NCBI RefSeq assembly: GCF_030689025.1
Contig: NZ_JAUYWA010000010.1
Span: 1 to 64,000, forward strand
Direction of reading: 5' to 3'
DNA length: 64,000 nt
Origin: Oceanobacter sp. 1_MG-2023
Lineage (GTDB): Bacteria; Pseudomonadota; Gammaproteobacteria; Pseudomonadales; Oceanobacteraceae
Below are positions 27,854-37,411 of this stretch, piece by piece (the first letter of the stretch is position 1; the number at the start of each line of letters is the position of its first letter). The notes below the pieces were generated by a model. That model did not search any database and had not been told where the DNA came from. It was given only the letters and a program-made list of their open reading frames with translations. Position numbers and translations under genes: made by a program.

Positions 27854-27994
27854 ATGGCCAACTATTTTGCATCAGTCCTTGGTCAGCAGAACTTACTGAG
27901 CTACTATGACGGTGAGCTTGTCGTTTCAAGCTCTATTGGCGAGTGCTCCAAATTCACCCAATGTGTGCAGGATACTGGTCGATATCGGCATTGA
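27854..27994 (+). CDS. Possible 46-aa ORF in the leader of the cold-shock gene
   Basis: ATG GCC AAC ... TGA, starting MANYFASVLGQQNLLSYYDG and ending DTGRYRH. The ribosome site is weak. It lies in the 443-bp gap before the cold-shock gene, which otherwise holds no supported gene. Long untranslated leaders are usual for csp genes, so this may be non-coding. Confidence 0.2.
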   Translation: MANYFASVLGQQNLLSYYDGELVVSSSIGECSKFTQCVQDTGRYRH

Positions 27995-28081
27995 TTGCTC
28001 ACCGGATGAACGGCCAGTAGCGCAGTGCCAGCAAAATCGCATTAAATTGGCTTTGGCCAACATCAATTTCAGGAAATACAA

Positions 28082-28291
28082 ATGGCAGATCAAGTTCAGG
28101 GCACTGTTAAGTGGTTCAACGATGAGAAAGGATTCGGCTTTATTGAGCAAGAATCTGGTAAAGATGTTTTTGTTCACTACAGTGCTATCAACGGTGCAGG
28201 CCGTAAGTCACTGCAGGAAGGCCAAAAAGTGACCATGGAAGTAACCATGGGTCAAAAAGGTCCTCAGGCTGAAAACGTCAACCCTCTGTAA
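28082..28291 (+). CDS. Cold-shock domain protein, CspA family
   Basis: 69 aa. A single OB-fold with RNP1 KGFGFIEQ and RNP2 DVFVHYSAI, which bind single-stranded RNA and melt structures. The start [17 protein letters not shown] is standard. AGGAAATACAA precedes the ATG. It is one of the general csp genes; cold inducibility cannot be told from sequence. Confidence 0.96.
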   Translation: MADQVQGTVKWFNDEKGFGFIEQESGKDVFVHYSAINGAGRKSLQEGQKVTMEVTMGQKGPQAENVNPL

Positions 28292-28476
28292 CATCCTGGG
28301 CCGTTCTACGGCCATGGCCCTGTTATCTGTTTGGTCACCCTTTGTGTTTTCACCAGGCGTGTCACCCTTCAAGATTCGCTGGCCAAAAGTCCGCTGAAGC
28401 CTCTGGCTTCAGCAGACCCCTCTTTTCTATCTCGCATACCACGCTCTCCAGCCATTCTCAGTGACGCATTGTCCCC

Positions 28477-28893
28477 ATGATTGACCAAGGCGAACTGTTC
28501 GACATTCCCAATCCGTGCCGCGGCATCTGTACGGTGAATAACAAGGGATACTGCAAGGGTTGCCTACGCAGCCGACAGGAACGTTTCCACTGGAATGACT
28601 TCACCCATTTTCAAAAACAGCTGATTATCAATCTATGCGAACGCCGCCGTCTGAAATTAACAGCAGGACGAGCACGACCGGTCGATGCAACGCAGCCAGA
28701 AGAGACTCCGCAAAAGGATCTGTTTGCCAGCGCCAGCAGCGCGACAAATTTGTATCAGGATGATACACACACAATACCGACTCCCGCCGTAGAGGCTGAG
28801 ACTCCACCACTGGAGCGCGCCTCCAGAACCACACCGCAGCAAGCCAGTCAGATTGGGCTGTTTGATGGCCAGAAGCCATCTGCTACGGAATAA
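28477..28893 (+). CDS. DUF1289 domain protein
   Basis: 138 aa. Residues about 12-55 contain the DUF1289 motif NPCRGICTVNNKGYCKGCLRS, with four cysteines that could bind a metal or Fe-S cluster, and then RFHWNDFTHFQKQLI. The C-terminal half is low-complexity (Thr, Pro, Glu) and variable. The function of the family is unknown. Confidence 0.8.
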   Translation: MIDQGELFDIPNPCRGICTVNNKGYCKGCLRSRQERFHWNDFTHFQKQLIINLCERRRLKLTAGRARPVDATQPEETPQKDLFASASSATNLYQDDTHTIPTPAVEAETPPLERASRTTPQQASQIGLFDGQKPSATE

Positions 28894-28922
28894 ACAGCAC
28901 CGGCGCCTTATCTGACCCGGAT

Positions 28923-29714
28923 TCAGCCCGGCAAGCGCAGGGCTTCAAATCGAGCCATCCAGTCCAGAGTCGTCGAGGTTGCCCGACTGGGTCGATACTC
29001 CGCCCCAACCCAGCCGTCATAATGACTGTTCTCGATCGCAGCAAATACTTCATCAAATTTGACACGCCCGGTACCAGGCTCCTGCCTGCCAGGCATATCG
29101 GCAAACTGAATATGACCAATCTTGTGGCCATGACGACGGATAAAGCCAGCCACATCCACCCCCATACGCGACATATGGTAAATATCGAACTGGGCCTTGA
29201 TGTTGGGGTGCTTCAGTTCCACCATAATGGCCAGCATTTCCCGCCCGGTGCAGACCAGAAAATCGGGCATATCAAAACGGTTAATCGCTTCAAATGTCGT
29301 GGTAATACCAAATGGAGCAAAGCTGTCGGCGGTTACCTGCATATTGCGGAGAAAGGTCGCCATATATTCATCGCGACGCTCAGGATGGCGACAGCGCCCT
29401 GGCAACACATTCACGGTAGGAATTTTCAAGGCTCGGGCATACGACAGGCATTCAACAACCGCTGCTGCGTATTCTGCTGTTTTGCCCGGCACACAGGCCA
29501 GGCCTTCGCCGCCCTTCAACAGATCGCCAGCCGACACATTGATCAGTACACATTCAAGGTCGTTGTCACTTAACTGGCGCTTGAGATCAGCGATCGGATA
29601 GTCATACGGAAACTGGATTTCAACCGCTCGGAAGCCATCCCGACGAGCTGCGGTAAACCGTTTCATAAAGGGTAATTCTGTATATAAAGTGGATAAATTA
29701 GCGCTTGTCTTCAC
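28923..29714 (-). CDS. hyi: Hydroxypyruvate isomerase
   Basis: 263 aa. It interconverts hydroxypyruvate and tartronate semialdehyde in the glyoxylate (glycerate) route. The TIM barrel of the xylose isomerase-like family shows FEAINRFDMPDFLV, KAQFDIYHMSRM and GWVGAEYRPS, with the metal ligands Glu, Asp and His. It overlaps glxR by 17 nt. The glyoxylate carboligase gene gcl, the usual neighbour, is not in the window. Confidence 0.93.
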   Translation of the reverse strand: MKTSANLSTLYTELPFMKRFTAARRDGFRAVEIQFPYDYPIADLKRQLSDNDLECVLINVSAGDLLKGGEGLACVPGKTAEYAAAVVECLSYARALKIPTVNVLPGRCRHPERRDEYMATFLRNMQVTADSFAPFGITTTFEAINRFDMPDFLVCTGREMLAIMVELKHPNIKAQFDIYHMSRMGVDVAGFIRRHGHKIGHIQFADMPGRQEPGTGRVKFDEVFAAIENSHYDGWVGAEYRPSRATSTTLDWMARFEALRLPG

Positions 29715-30588
29715 CTGACAATATCTCCATATACAAGTGAATCAATGTAGCAGGATCTTGCTCTCCAAACCCTCTACCTGCGTGTTGGCGTAATAATTCA
29801 ACGCCCAGCCCTGCCATCGGCACGGCGCTACCCAACGACTGCGCCAGATCACTGGCCATATTCATATCCTTGAGTAAAGTGTTGACCCGCCATTTGATAT
29901 TGTCAAAATCGCGGACTGCCATTTTCGGGCCCGTCAGTTGCAGTGGTGTCGTATCCGCAAAGCCCCCCTGTAAAGCCTGCGGCAATAACGATGTTTGTAC
30001 GCCGGCCTGCTCTGCCAGGGCAAAAACCTCCGCCATCACCAGCACATTGCAGCTGACCAGCATCTGGTTGCAAATCTTGGCAACCTGCCCGGTACCGGTT
30101 GCTCCCATATGGGTCAGTTGCCGCGACAGCACAGCCAGGACAGGCCGCAGTTGATCTATAACGGCTCCATCACCACCGGCCATCATTGCCAATGTGCCCT
30201 GCTCGGCACCAGCAACACCACCGGATACCGGAGCATCAACCCAATTCATACCACAGCAAGAGCTGAGTTCTGTGGCCATTTCCCGGGTTGCTTGTGGTGC
30301 AATACTGGAAAAATCCACCAACACCTGACCTTGACGTCCGGTGGCAGTCACCCCCTGGGGGCCAAAAACAATATCACGAACGGCACTGGTATTGGTGACA
30401 CAGACCATTAACACATCACATTGTTGTGTCAGTTCTGCTACCGATGTCGCTTGCTGGGCACCTGCTGCTACCACTGTCGCCATTTTTTCAGGCGTTCGGT
30501 TCCAGACCCGTACGGAATAGCCAGCCTGTAGCAGCCGTAACACCATAGGGGTACCCATGAGACCCAGCCCGACAAATCCGATCTTCAC
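29698..30588 (-). CDS. glxR: 2-Hydroxy-3-oxopropionate (tartronate semialdehyde) reductase
   Basis: 296 aa. It reduces tartronate semialdehyde to D-glycerate with NAD(P)H. The N-terminal nucleotide site is GFVGLGLMGTPM. The substrate motif APVSGGVAGAEQGTLAMMAGG and the catalytic lysine in TGQVAKICNQMLV are typical of beta-hydroxyacid dehydrogenases. It forms an operon with hyi. The 267-bp gap upstream shows nothing further. Confidence 0.92.
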   Translation of the reverse strand: MKIGFVGLGLMGTPMVLRLLQAGYSVRVWNRTPEKMATVVAAGAQQATSVAELTQQCDVLMVCVTNTSAVRDIVFGPQGVTATGRQGQVLVDFSSIAPQATREMATELSSCCGMNWVDAPVSGGVAGAEQGTLAMMAGGDGAVIDQLRPVLAVLSRQLTHMGATGTGQVAKICNQMLVSCNVLVMAEVFALAEQAGVQTSLLPQALQGGFADTTPLQLTGPKMAVRDFDNIKWRVNTLLKDMNMASDLAQSLGSAVPMAGLGVELLRQHAGRGFGEQDPATLIHLYMEILSGEDKR

Positions 30589-30855
30589 TGCCTCATCCTC
30601 GAAAAATAACCATCAATACTATCAAAGACTTATCGAGTTTAAACCCGCTTCCAACGGATTATTATCAGCAGACTTGATCTGAAAACAGTGTCGGTCAAAG
30701 GACCCTTTTCAACATTCTTGACAGCCGTCGGATCGACCCGCACTCAACAATCACAAGCCGGAACAATCAACCTCTTTGTTCATCCGGCATACTCACGCTA
30801 CCGCCTGATCCACAGGCCATTCAGCCGTGTGTCATGTGCTTGTACCTGCTGCATG

Positions 30856-31908
30856 TTACAGTCTATCGGTACCTGATTCGAAGTGATCTTCCATACCGCA
30901 GGCGGCGCCTGGATGACCAGCACCGAACCACTGCTGACAGAGCGCCACCCGCTCTTCTGCCGGGCGCTGCAAATCTGCAGCAGCTAATGCATCAATAACT
31001 TTCAAGCGAGGCAATAGCCCGGCACCATTCGCCAGCTGTATCGCCAGCCCCGGACGCGCGTTTAGCTCCAGTAATAACGGGCCATGCTGGCGATCGATAA
31101 CAATATCGGCACCGAGATAACCCAACCCGGTCATGTCATAACAACGGGCGGCCAGTACCAGCAGATCTTGCCATTGGGGAATAAACAGCTCTGACAGCTT
31201 CTCCTGGGTATCCGGATGTTGCATCATAGGCAGGCCATTCTGTACTCCATGTAACGCCTGTCCATTTGCCAGCCCAAGACCGACACCGACGGCACCCTGG
31301 TGCAGGTTGGCCTTGCCATCCGAGGCTCGGGTCGCCAATCGGGTCATCGCCATCACCGGATAACCACGACAGACAATCACCCGGACATCCGGTACCCCTT
31401 CATAGGAAAACCGTTGCAAGGAGTCATCAAACTGGATGCAACGCTCAATAATGGCGACATCCGGTGATCCGCCCAGACTGTGGAGGCCGGCAAGAATGTT
31501 GGAGGCATGGCGCTTGAGCTCACTCAGCATAATCGGACTGCCATTGGCCCGCACCCAATAATCCCCCTCACAGCTCTGAACAACCACAATTCCTTTACCG
31601 CCAGAGCCTTTGGCCGGTTTGATCACAAAAGCCGGGATTCCGGATAACTGCTGCCCCAATGTCTCGACTTCATGTTGTGACTGAATCGTGCCAATCAACT
31701 CTGGTACCGCAATGCCCGCCTGCTCTGCCAGGCGCTTGGTTTTTAATTTGTTATCCACCAGTGGGTACAACGTACGTGGATTATAACGGCTGATATACAA
31801 ACGATTACGGGCATTCATGCCCAGAACCCCTGCCTGATGCAATTGCAACGGCAGCATCAAGCGTCGCCGCAGTGCCTGCCAAAGCGGCCGAAACGCCAGC
31901 TTACTCAT
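30856..31908 (-). CDS. ATP-grasp alpha-L-glutamate ligase-like protein
   Basis: 350 aa from MSKLAF; the ATG five codons upstream is less likely. The ATP-grasp elements are AKGSGGKGIVVVQ, a metal-binding ELNARPGLAIQLAN near the C-terminus and NKLKTKRLAEQAGI early on. The family is related to RimK and probably joins an amino acid to an unknown acceptor. It overlaps the 7TM gene by 8 nt. The three-gene set recurs in marine gammaproteobacteria and pseudomonads. Confidence 0.85.
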   Translation of the reverse strand: MSKLAFRPLWQALRRRLMLPLQLHQAGVLGMNARNRLYISRYNPRTLYPLVDNKLKTKRLAEQAGIAVPELIGTIQSQHEVETLGQQLSGIPAFVIKPAKGSGGKGIVVVQSCEGDYWVRANGSPIMLSELKRHASNILAGLHSLGGSPDVAIIERCIQFDDSLQRFSYEGVPDVRVIVCRGYPVMAMTRLATRASDGKANLHQGAVGVGLGLANGQALHGVQNGLPMMQHPDTQEKLSELFIPQWQDLLVLAARCYDMTGLGYLGADIVIDRQHGPLLLELNARPGLAIQLANGAGLLPRLKVIDALAAADLQRPAEERVALCQQWFGAGHPGAACGMEDHFESGTDRL

Positions 31909-33430
31909 GGCGCAGCGCCACAAAACGACGTAACTCCAACAGGCGATAGCCAGTGTAGGTGCCCAGCATCAATACCAGTGCCAGAATCACCAACTGCACA
32001 CCAATATAGTTAAACGTCAGGTGGCGTATCAGCGGGTCACTCATTGCCCAATAGGCAACAACCGCGGTCAGCAAGCTGCCTCCGCCTTGACGCATCACTT
32101 CTCTGCCGCCTTCTTCTTCCCACAGAATCGACATCCGCTCAATCGTCCACGACAGGATAATCATCGGGAAGAAAGTGATTTTTAAACCTTCGGTCAGACC
32201 CAACTTGTAAGATGCCACACTGAACAAGCCGATAATGGCAATCACCGTAATAATCACCGCCGATATACGCGCCACCAGTAGCAGGTTAAGGCGCGACAGG
32301 TAACTGCGAATCACCAGTCCGGTAGCCACCACCAGCAGGAATCCCACCAGCCCGGTAACCAATGAGGTCTGAATAAAGGCCACCGCAATCAGTACCGGCA
32401 TAAAAGTACCCGAAGTACGGATGCCCACCAGAATGCGCAACAGACACACCACTAACGCCCCTATCGGCAACAGCAGAATGGTCTTGAACATGGCCTGCTC
32501 TTCTACCGGCAGACTGTGTATGGAAAAATTCAGTAACTCGTGCTGATCCGACAACCGGTTGGCCACACTGGCAAAGGTCGACTCCTCGCGCCGAATCATG
32601 GCAAAACGCACCTGCGAATCATAACCACCCGACACTTCCAGCACCGGTTCCCCGCGCTGCTCCCACAGCAGCAGCGGCGCATTCCGATCAAACAAGGCCG
32701 GGTTGCGGGCCTGTAAGGGGATATCAAACACCTGGCTGCGGTTGTCTTGCCAGACCCGAATATAAGGCAACAGCTGCTGTTGTCGACGACCGTCCTGCAA
32801 GCGCAGGCCATATACCAGCCGTGCTGGCACACCCGCCTTGTTGAGCATGTCCACCAGCAACTGCGGCAGGCTCTGATCAAATTCACTGATCAACAACTCC
32901 ACATGCTGGGCACGAGGTTCCGCTGCAAAAGCTTTCAGTAACTCTCGCGCCAGACTGAAATTATCCGCTGACGTCCGATGTGCCAGCGCCAGCAATTGCC
33001 CCACGGCACTGGCGTAAGGTTCCGGCCAGCTGCTTTCCGTTACCGCCGGTGCTGGCTCTGGCATCAATTCGTAAGCATCACTTTCCAGCACATCCGCACG
33101 ATAGAACAAGGTCTGCCGCCCGCTGGCGGTACGCTTGGTCCACTCGGCAACCGGATTGCCCCCATCGATAAAATTCAAGCCATAACCGGGAGAGGCACCA
33201 CTTTCACGCAGCAGCATAAATCCGGGCTGATTGGACGGCCGAGCCAGAACAGCCCGCACCGGATCACCGTCAGTACTGAGCTCAACCCGGGCTTCAACCG
33301 ACCAGACCACTTGTGATTTCCCTGGTAGCAGGGGCACGTCATACACCCAGTGACGATGAAGAATCTGTGCAATTCCTGCACTTAACAGCAGCAGTATCAA
33401 TGCAATATAAGGCCAGCGAGATCCGTTCAT
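31901..33430 (-). CDS. Inactive transglutaminase fused to seven transmembrane helices
   Basis: 509 aa. Residues 1-27 include a membrane anchor. A periplasmic transglutaminase-like region follows (about 95-270: LLALAHRTSADNFSLARELL, LLVDMLNKAGVPARLVYG) in which the catalytic Cys is missing. About seven hydrophobic helices run from 315 to 500 (ILLLPIGALVVCLLRILVG onward). This matches the family named for that architecture. It is probably a sensor or membrane partner of the ligase and protease. It overlaps its upstream neighbour by 4 nt. Confidence 0.88.
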   Translation of the reverse strand: MNGSRWPYIALILLLLSAGIAQILHRHWVYDVPLLPGKSQVVWSVEARVELSTDGDPVRAVLARPSNQPGFMLLRESGASPGYGLNFIDGGNPVAEWTKRTASGRQTLFYRADVLESDAYELMPEPAPAVTESSWPEPYASAVGQLLALAHRTSADNFSLARELLKAFAAEPRAQHVELLISEFDQSLPQLLVDMLNKAGVPARLVYGLRLQDGRRQQQLLPYIRVWQDNRSQVFDIPLQARNPALFDRNAPLLLWEQRGEPVLEVSGGYDSQVRFAMIRREESTFASVANRLSDQHELLNFSIHSLPVEEQAMFKTILLLPIGALVVCLLRILVGIRTSGTFMPVLIAVAFIQTSLVTGLVGFLLVVATGLVIRSYLSRLNLLLVARISAVIITVIAIIGLFSVASYKLGLTEGLKITFFPMIILSWTIERMSILWEEEGGREVMRQGGGSLLTAVVAYWAMSDPLIRHLTFNYIGVQLVILALVLMLGTYTGYRLLELRRFVALRHE

Positions 33431-34194
33431 TGCTCTTCACTCACAACAGGTATCTGCAAATCGGGCTGATATTTACCCAATAGAAATTTTTTCCCAACAT
33501 CAATCAAGGTGACATCTTGCAGAAATGATCGCCCCAGCAAAATCGGATATGTCATTTGCGAGCGATCAGCCAATGAGAATTCAGCTTTTTGCTGTAGTTG
33601 TTGCCCCAGGTGCACCGTCAACTCCACCACCGGCCGCCGATCCAGATCGGCATTTGACGCCTGCCGGATCAACACGTTGCGTACCAGTTTGGCTTCGATC
33701 TTCCAGGGTTCCGATTCATCATCGTGTTGTAGCAGAAATCGCACCCAGGGCTGACCGTTACGTTCAAAGCGGGTGATATTGCGAGCACTCAGTGACGACG
33801 TCGCCGCACCACTGTCAACGCGGGCACGATAATGATGCCCTGGCGGAGTGAGATAAATCCATTCGGTGGCGCCGACGACCAGCTTATCAGTATGGGTATC
33901 AGTTGTGGTCTCAGCACCAGTGGTTGGACAGCTGACCGGAGCCGGGTTAGCGGCGGTCAGGCGCCGCACCTGCCGCTGTAATGCCTTCAGCTGGGCCTGT
34001 TGCTCCTGCTGCCCGGCCAGCACCGGATCCAGCTCAGGGCAGCTCAAGTCAATATCCGGATTATGTCGAGCAACCACCTCTTCAATCGCCGCCATGTTAA
34101 CGGCTCGATGCTCAGGCCCCGGCCAATGACTGCAAGCGGACAAGAGCCCACCGATCATCGCTATCAACCCTACCCGCCTGACCCAGCTGGACAT
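33427..34194 (-). CDS. Retropepsin-like (RimB-type) aspartic protease lipoprotein
   Basis: 255 aa. A lipoprotein signal ends at Cys21 (LLSAC). The C-terminal domain has the retropepsin catalytic motif DSGAATSS and the partner segment YPILLGRSFLQD. Families of this kind are often labelled ATP-dependent zinc proteases, but the motif is aspartic-protease-like. A coiled segment (GQQEQQAQLKALQRQVRRL) precedes it. It is the first gene of the trio, which suggests an envelope protease working with a cytoplasmic ligase across the 7TM protein. Confidence 0.85.
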   Translation of the reverse strand: MSSWVRRVGLIAMIGGLLSACSHWPGPEHRAVNMAAIEEVVARHNPDIDLSCPELDPVLAGQQEQQAQLKALQRQVRRLTAANPAPVSCPTTGAETTTDTHTDKLVVGATEWIYLTPPGHHYRARVDSGAATSSLSARNITRFERNGQPWVRFLLQHDDESEPWKIEAKLVRNVLIRQASNADLDRRPVVELTVHLGQQLQQKAEFSLADRSQMTYPILLGRSFLQDVTLIDVGKKFLLGKYQPDLQIPVVSEEQ

Positions 34195-34350
34195 ACAGAA
34201 CTACTCCACCGCACAAAAATCCAGTATTGAACCATAAAGGCGGATAAAGTTGCGTTCTACTGTTACCCAGACTGTCATAAATAACCGTTGGCCCACCCGC
34301 TGGCCAGTATCACACGCGCGGTACGGTTTTTATTTCACAAAATATTTGCC

Positions 34351-35493
34351 TCAGAACATCGAGCTCATCGGCACCGAACACCAGTTACCCCGGGCACAAA
34401 TGGCATCCACCCATAAGCGCTGCATCACCCGGCTACTGCTGCGGCCTCGGGGGGCCAGTGCTTCCATTTCATGCAATTGAGCCATGGCCGGATAGATCAC
34501 CGGATTGTTCAGGATCTCCGGCTCCACAAAACGATTAGCCGATGCCATCGCGGTGGGATATTCCAGATAGTTGGAATTCTTTGCAGCGATGTTACCTCGC
34601 ATCAGGAAACGGATCAGTTGGTACGCCAACTCTGGCGAATTGGCGTTGGTCGGAATCGCCATCACATCAATCCATAACGCCGCCCCCTCCCGGGGAATAA
34701 AATACGACAAATCGGCATTGCCCGCTGCCGCTGTCAGCAAATCACCGGAATACCCCACAGCCACACAGATCTTGCCGCTGGCCAGGTCATCCAGATACTG
34801 GGTTGTGTGTAAATAGCTGACCTCACCCAACGAATCTTTCAGCAATTGACCAGCCTGCTGCAGCTGCTCTTTACTCAGACTGTTGACGGAATACCCCAGA
34901 TACGACAGCGCTGCCGCAAAAATCTCATCCCGCTCATTCAGCAACCCGATACCACACTGGGCCACTTTTTGCCGCACATCCGGATCAAACAGCAAGGCCC
35001 AGGAATTTTCATAATCAGCCAGGCCCAGCTCCGCCAGCGCCTTGCGGTTCACGCCCAATCCGGTCGTCCCCCACATATACGGCACGCCGTTCAAGACACC
35101 GTCATCCTGCTGGCTGTAGTCACTCAGAATATCCGGACGCAATGAATCCCAGTCCGGCAGCTGCTGAGTCATCAGAGGCCGAACCAGCGACTTGCTAGCC
35201 AGCGTGTTCATGATACGGCTGGGTGGGAAAATCAGATCAAATTGCTGACGATCATCAAAATACAAGGTAGCGAACTTATCCAGACTGTCGAACTCGACGT
35301 AATCTATCTCGATATTGAATTCTTTCTCAAAAGCTTCCAATACACCCGGTTCAATATAATCACTCCAGTTCAACACCCGTAACACTGGTGTTTCTTCCTG
35401 GGCCTGTACAGCCAATCCGCCCAATGACAAAGCGCACACCAACAGCCAACCGGCCAATCTCGCTAGCATCATGATTTTTATTCCATGGTTCAT
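34351..35493 (-). CDS. Polyamine ABC transporter periplasmic binding protein, PotF/PotD-like
   Basis: 380 aa from MNHGIK (an ATG 21 bp upstream is possible). A signal peptide covers about 1-32 (LAGWLLVCALSLGGLAVQAQ). The mature protein starts VLRVLNWSDYIEPGVLEAFEKEF, the classic spermidine/putrescine binder start, and has GLLNERDEIFAAALSYLGYS later. It binds polyamine in the periplasm. No permease or ATPase genes lie next to it, so it must work with components elsewhere or act as a sensor. Confidence 0.9.
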   Translation of the reverse strand: MNHGIKIMMLARLAGWLLVCALSLGGLAVQAQEETPVLRVLNWSDYIEPGVLEAFEKEFNIEIDYVEFDSLDKFATLYFDDRQQFDLIFPPSRIMNTLASKSLVRPLMTQQLPDWDSLRPDILSDYSQQDDGVLNGVPYMWGTTGLGVNRKALAELGLADYENSWALLFDPDVRQKVAQCGIGLLNERDEIFAAALSYLGYSVNSLSKEQLQQAGQLLKDSLGEVSYLHTTQYLDDLASGKICVAVGYSGDLLTAAAGNADLSYFIPREGAALWIDVMAIPTNANSPELAYQLIRFLMRGNIAAKNSNYLEYPTAMASANRFVEPEILNNPVIYPAMAQLHEMEALAPRGRSSSRVMQRLWVDAICARGNWCSVPMSSMF

Positions 35494-35615
35494 CGTTTTT
35501 ACCGGTGCTGGCATAGCACCAAGAGATGGAACAGAGAGAGGATCAAGCGGTGTGATTACAACACCACAGCACTTGACCTCTATCCACCCGGAGCCAAGTG
35601 TTGTGGCTCAGGCAG

Positions 35616-35642
35616 GTAAAAAGACATACCCCCTAGAGGGTA
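35616..35642 (-). terminator. Possible terminator after the racemase gene
   Basis: Minus strand: TACCC, a 6-nt loop, GGGTA, then TGTCTTTTTA. The stem is only 5 bp. A longer GC hairpin, CCCCTGGCC/GGCCGGGG, lies at 35653-35674, just before it in transcription order. Confidence 0.4.
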
Positions 35643-35737
35643 GATACTTCCCCTGGCCAGAAAAGGCCGGGGACAGGAAGCCGCCAAGCCGCAAGCCGTT
35701 GGCTGCCAGAGAGCCAACTTGCGCTGCAACAGGGTTT

Positions 35738-36826
35738 TTAACTGGTCAAATAAATACGTGGGACACGTCGGGTAACACCCGTAAACAGGTGATAGGAAAT
35801 GGTATCGCAATGAGCGGCCACTTCATTGGCATCCAGCTGAGAGCCCCATAGTTCAACGGCATTACCTACCGCCGCACCGTCCACATCGGTCAAATCAACG
35901 GTCATCATATCCATCGACACCCGACCCAGAAGACGCGTGCGCTGACCGTTCACGATCACCGGCGTCCCCTCTTCTGCCTGACGTGGATACCCATCAGCAT
36001 AACCCATCGCAATCGTCCCGATCCGGGTTGGTTTGGTTGCCACAAAACGACTGCCGTAGCCGACACTGTCGCCATTCTGAACCCAGCGGGTCGCAATCAC
36101 CTCGGTAACCAGCGACATCGCAGGCTGTAACTGCAACGCAGTCTGGTTATCAAAATCCAATGGTGAAGCACCATAAAGAATGATACCTGGCCGCTGCCAC
36201 TGCTTGTGCGCCATCGGGTGCACCATCAGTGCCGCCGAATTGGCCACACTCATATCCAGACCCAGCGCCTGAGCAACTTCAGTCAGACCCGTCAATTGAG
36301 TCGGTACATCAATACCGGGGGTGACCCGGGTATCGGCATTGGCAAAGTGGGTCATCAATGTGACCTGCCCCACCTGGGGCAAGGCCAACAGCTGCCGACT
36401 CACATCAGCCACCTCATCCAGCGCAAACCCCAGGCGATGCATGCCGGTATCTACCTTCAACCAGATATGCAGCGGTTCAGCGACACGAGTCGCTGCCAGC
36501 GCCTGGATCTGGTCGTACCGATGAACTGCGGTCCAGAAATTCTGTTCGGCGATCACCGGTAATTCGTCATTGCTGAAAAAACCTTCCAGCAACAAGACCG
36601 GCTGAGTAATTCCCGCCGCACGCAGTTCCAGCGCCTCCTCAATACAGGCCACCGCAAACGCCGGAGCGTAAGGAGCCAGTGCCTGAGCCACCGGGACAGC
36701 GCCATGACCATAGGCATCCGCCTTGACCACTGCCAACGCCTGACCGGCGGGATGTAATGAACACGCCAACTGGTAGTTGGCAATAATATGATCCAGACGA
36801 ATCCGGGCCTGCGCAGGACGAGACAT
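35738..36826 (-). CDS. dadX: Alanine racemase (catabolic, dad operon)
   Basis: 362 aa. It interconverts L- and D-alanine. The PLP lysine is at about 35 in AVVKADAYGHG and the catalytic tyrosine lies in DSVGYGSRF. It is the last gene of dadA-ridA-dadX, giving D-alanine for DadA. Named by context; an anabolic alr cannot be excluded. Confidence 0.92.
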   Translation of the reverse strand: MSRPAQARIRLDHIIANYQLACSLHPAGQALAVVKADAYGHGAVPVAQALAPYAPAFAVACIEEALELRAAGITQPVLLLEGFFSNDELPVIAEQNFWTAVHRYDQIQALAATRVAEPLHIWLKVDTGMHRLGFALDEVADVSRQLLALPQVGQVTLMTHFANADTRVTPGIDVPTQLTGLTEVAQALGLDMSVANSAALMVHPMAHKQWQRPGIILYGASPLDFDNQTALQLQPAMSLVTEVIATRWVQNGDSVGYGSRFVATKPTRIGTIAMGYADGYPRQAEEGTPVIVNGQRTRLLGRVSMDMMTVDLTDVDGAAVGNAVELWGSQLDANEVAAHCDTISYHLFTGVTRRVPRIYLTS

Positions 36827-36860
36827 GTATAACTACTCCACAGTGACGATCAGCGGCTGG

Positions 36861-37244
36861 TTACAGCGCCAGAATCGCCTCAACTTCAATATCAGCTGCT
36901 TTTGGCAGCGCCTTTACGGCATACGCCGCACGAGCGGGATATGGCTCATCAAAATAACGCGCCATCACTTCATTCACTTGCGGGAAGAAATCCATATCCG
37001 ACAGCAAAATGGTCAGCTTGGCGGCATCATTCAAAGAACCACCAGCCGCTTCAGCTACCGCTTTCAGGTTCTCGAACACCCGTACAGCCTGAGCTTCAAA
37101 CGACTCGGTCACCATTTCCATGGTGGCAGGGTCCAGCGGAATCTGACCGGACATGTACAGCGTATCGCCCACCTGAACGGCTTGTGAGTAAGTGCCGATG
37201 GCAGCCGGAGCCTGATTGGTTGCAATAATCTTCTTGTTGCTCAT
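36861..37244 (-). CDS. ridA: RidA-family imine/enamine deaminase
   Basis: 127 aa from [20 protein letters not shown]; longer upstream starts lack support. RidA hydrolyses reactive enamines such as 2-aminoacrylate. [13 protein letters not shown] and the C-terminal [21 protein letters not shown] are characteristic, with the catalytic Arg in PARAAY. Between dadA and dadX it would clear imines released by amino acid oxidation. Confidence 0.94.
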   Translation of the reverse strand: MSNKKIIATNQAPAAIGTYSQAVQVGDTLYMSGQIPLDPATMEMVTESFEAQAVRVFENLKAVAEAAGGSLNDAAKLTILLSDMDFFPQVNEVMARYFDEPYPARAAYAVKALPKAADIEVEAILAL

Positions 37245-37411
37245 AAAAACCTCATTATTCATTGAACGTCGCCTGATCGAACATCCGGCGACCAGGACAA
37301 ATAGTACTGCCATAAAGCCACCGGCCGCAGTAAAAACAAGGTAACGGCCGTTAACTTGCTTGCTGCAGACCGGCGCCAGAGCCAGCTCGGAAATACCCGC
37401 TCAGAGCGCGA

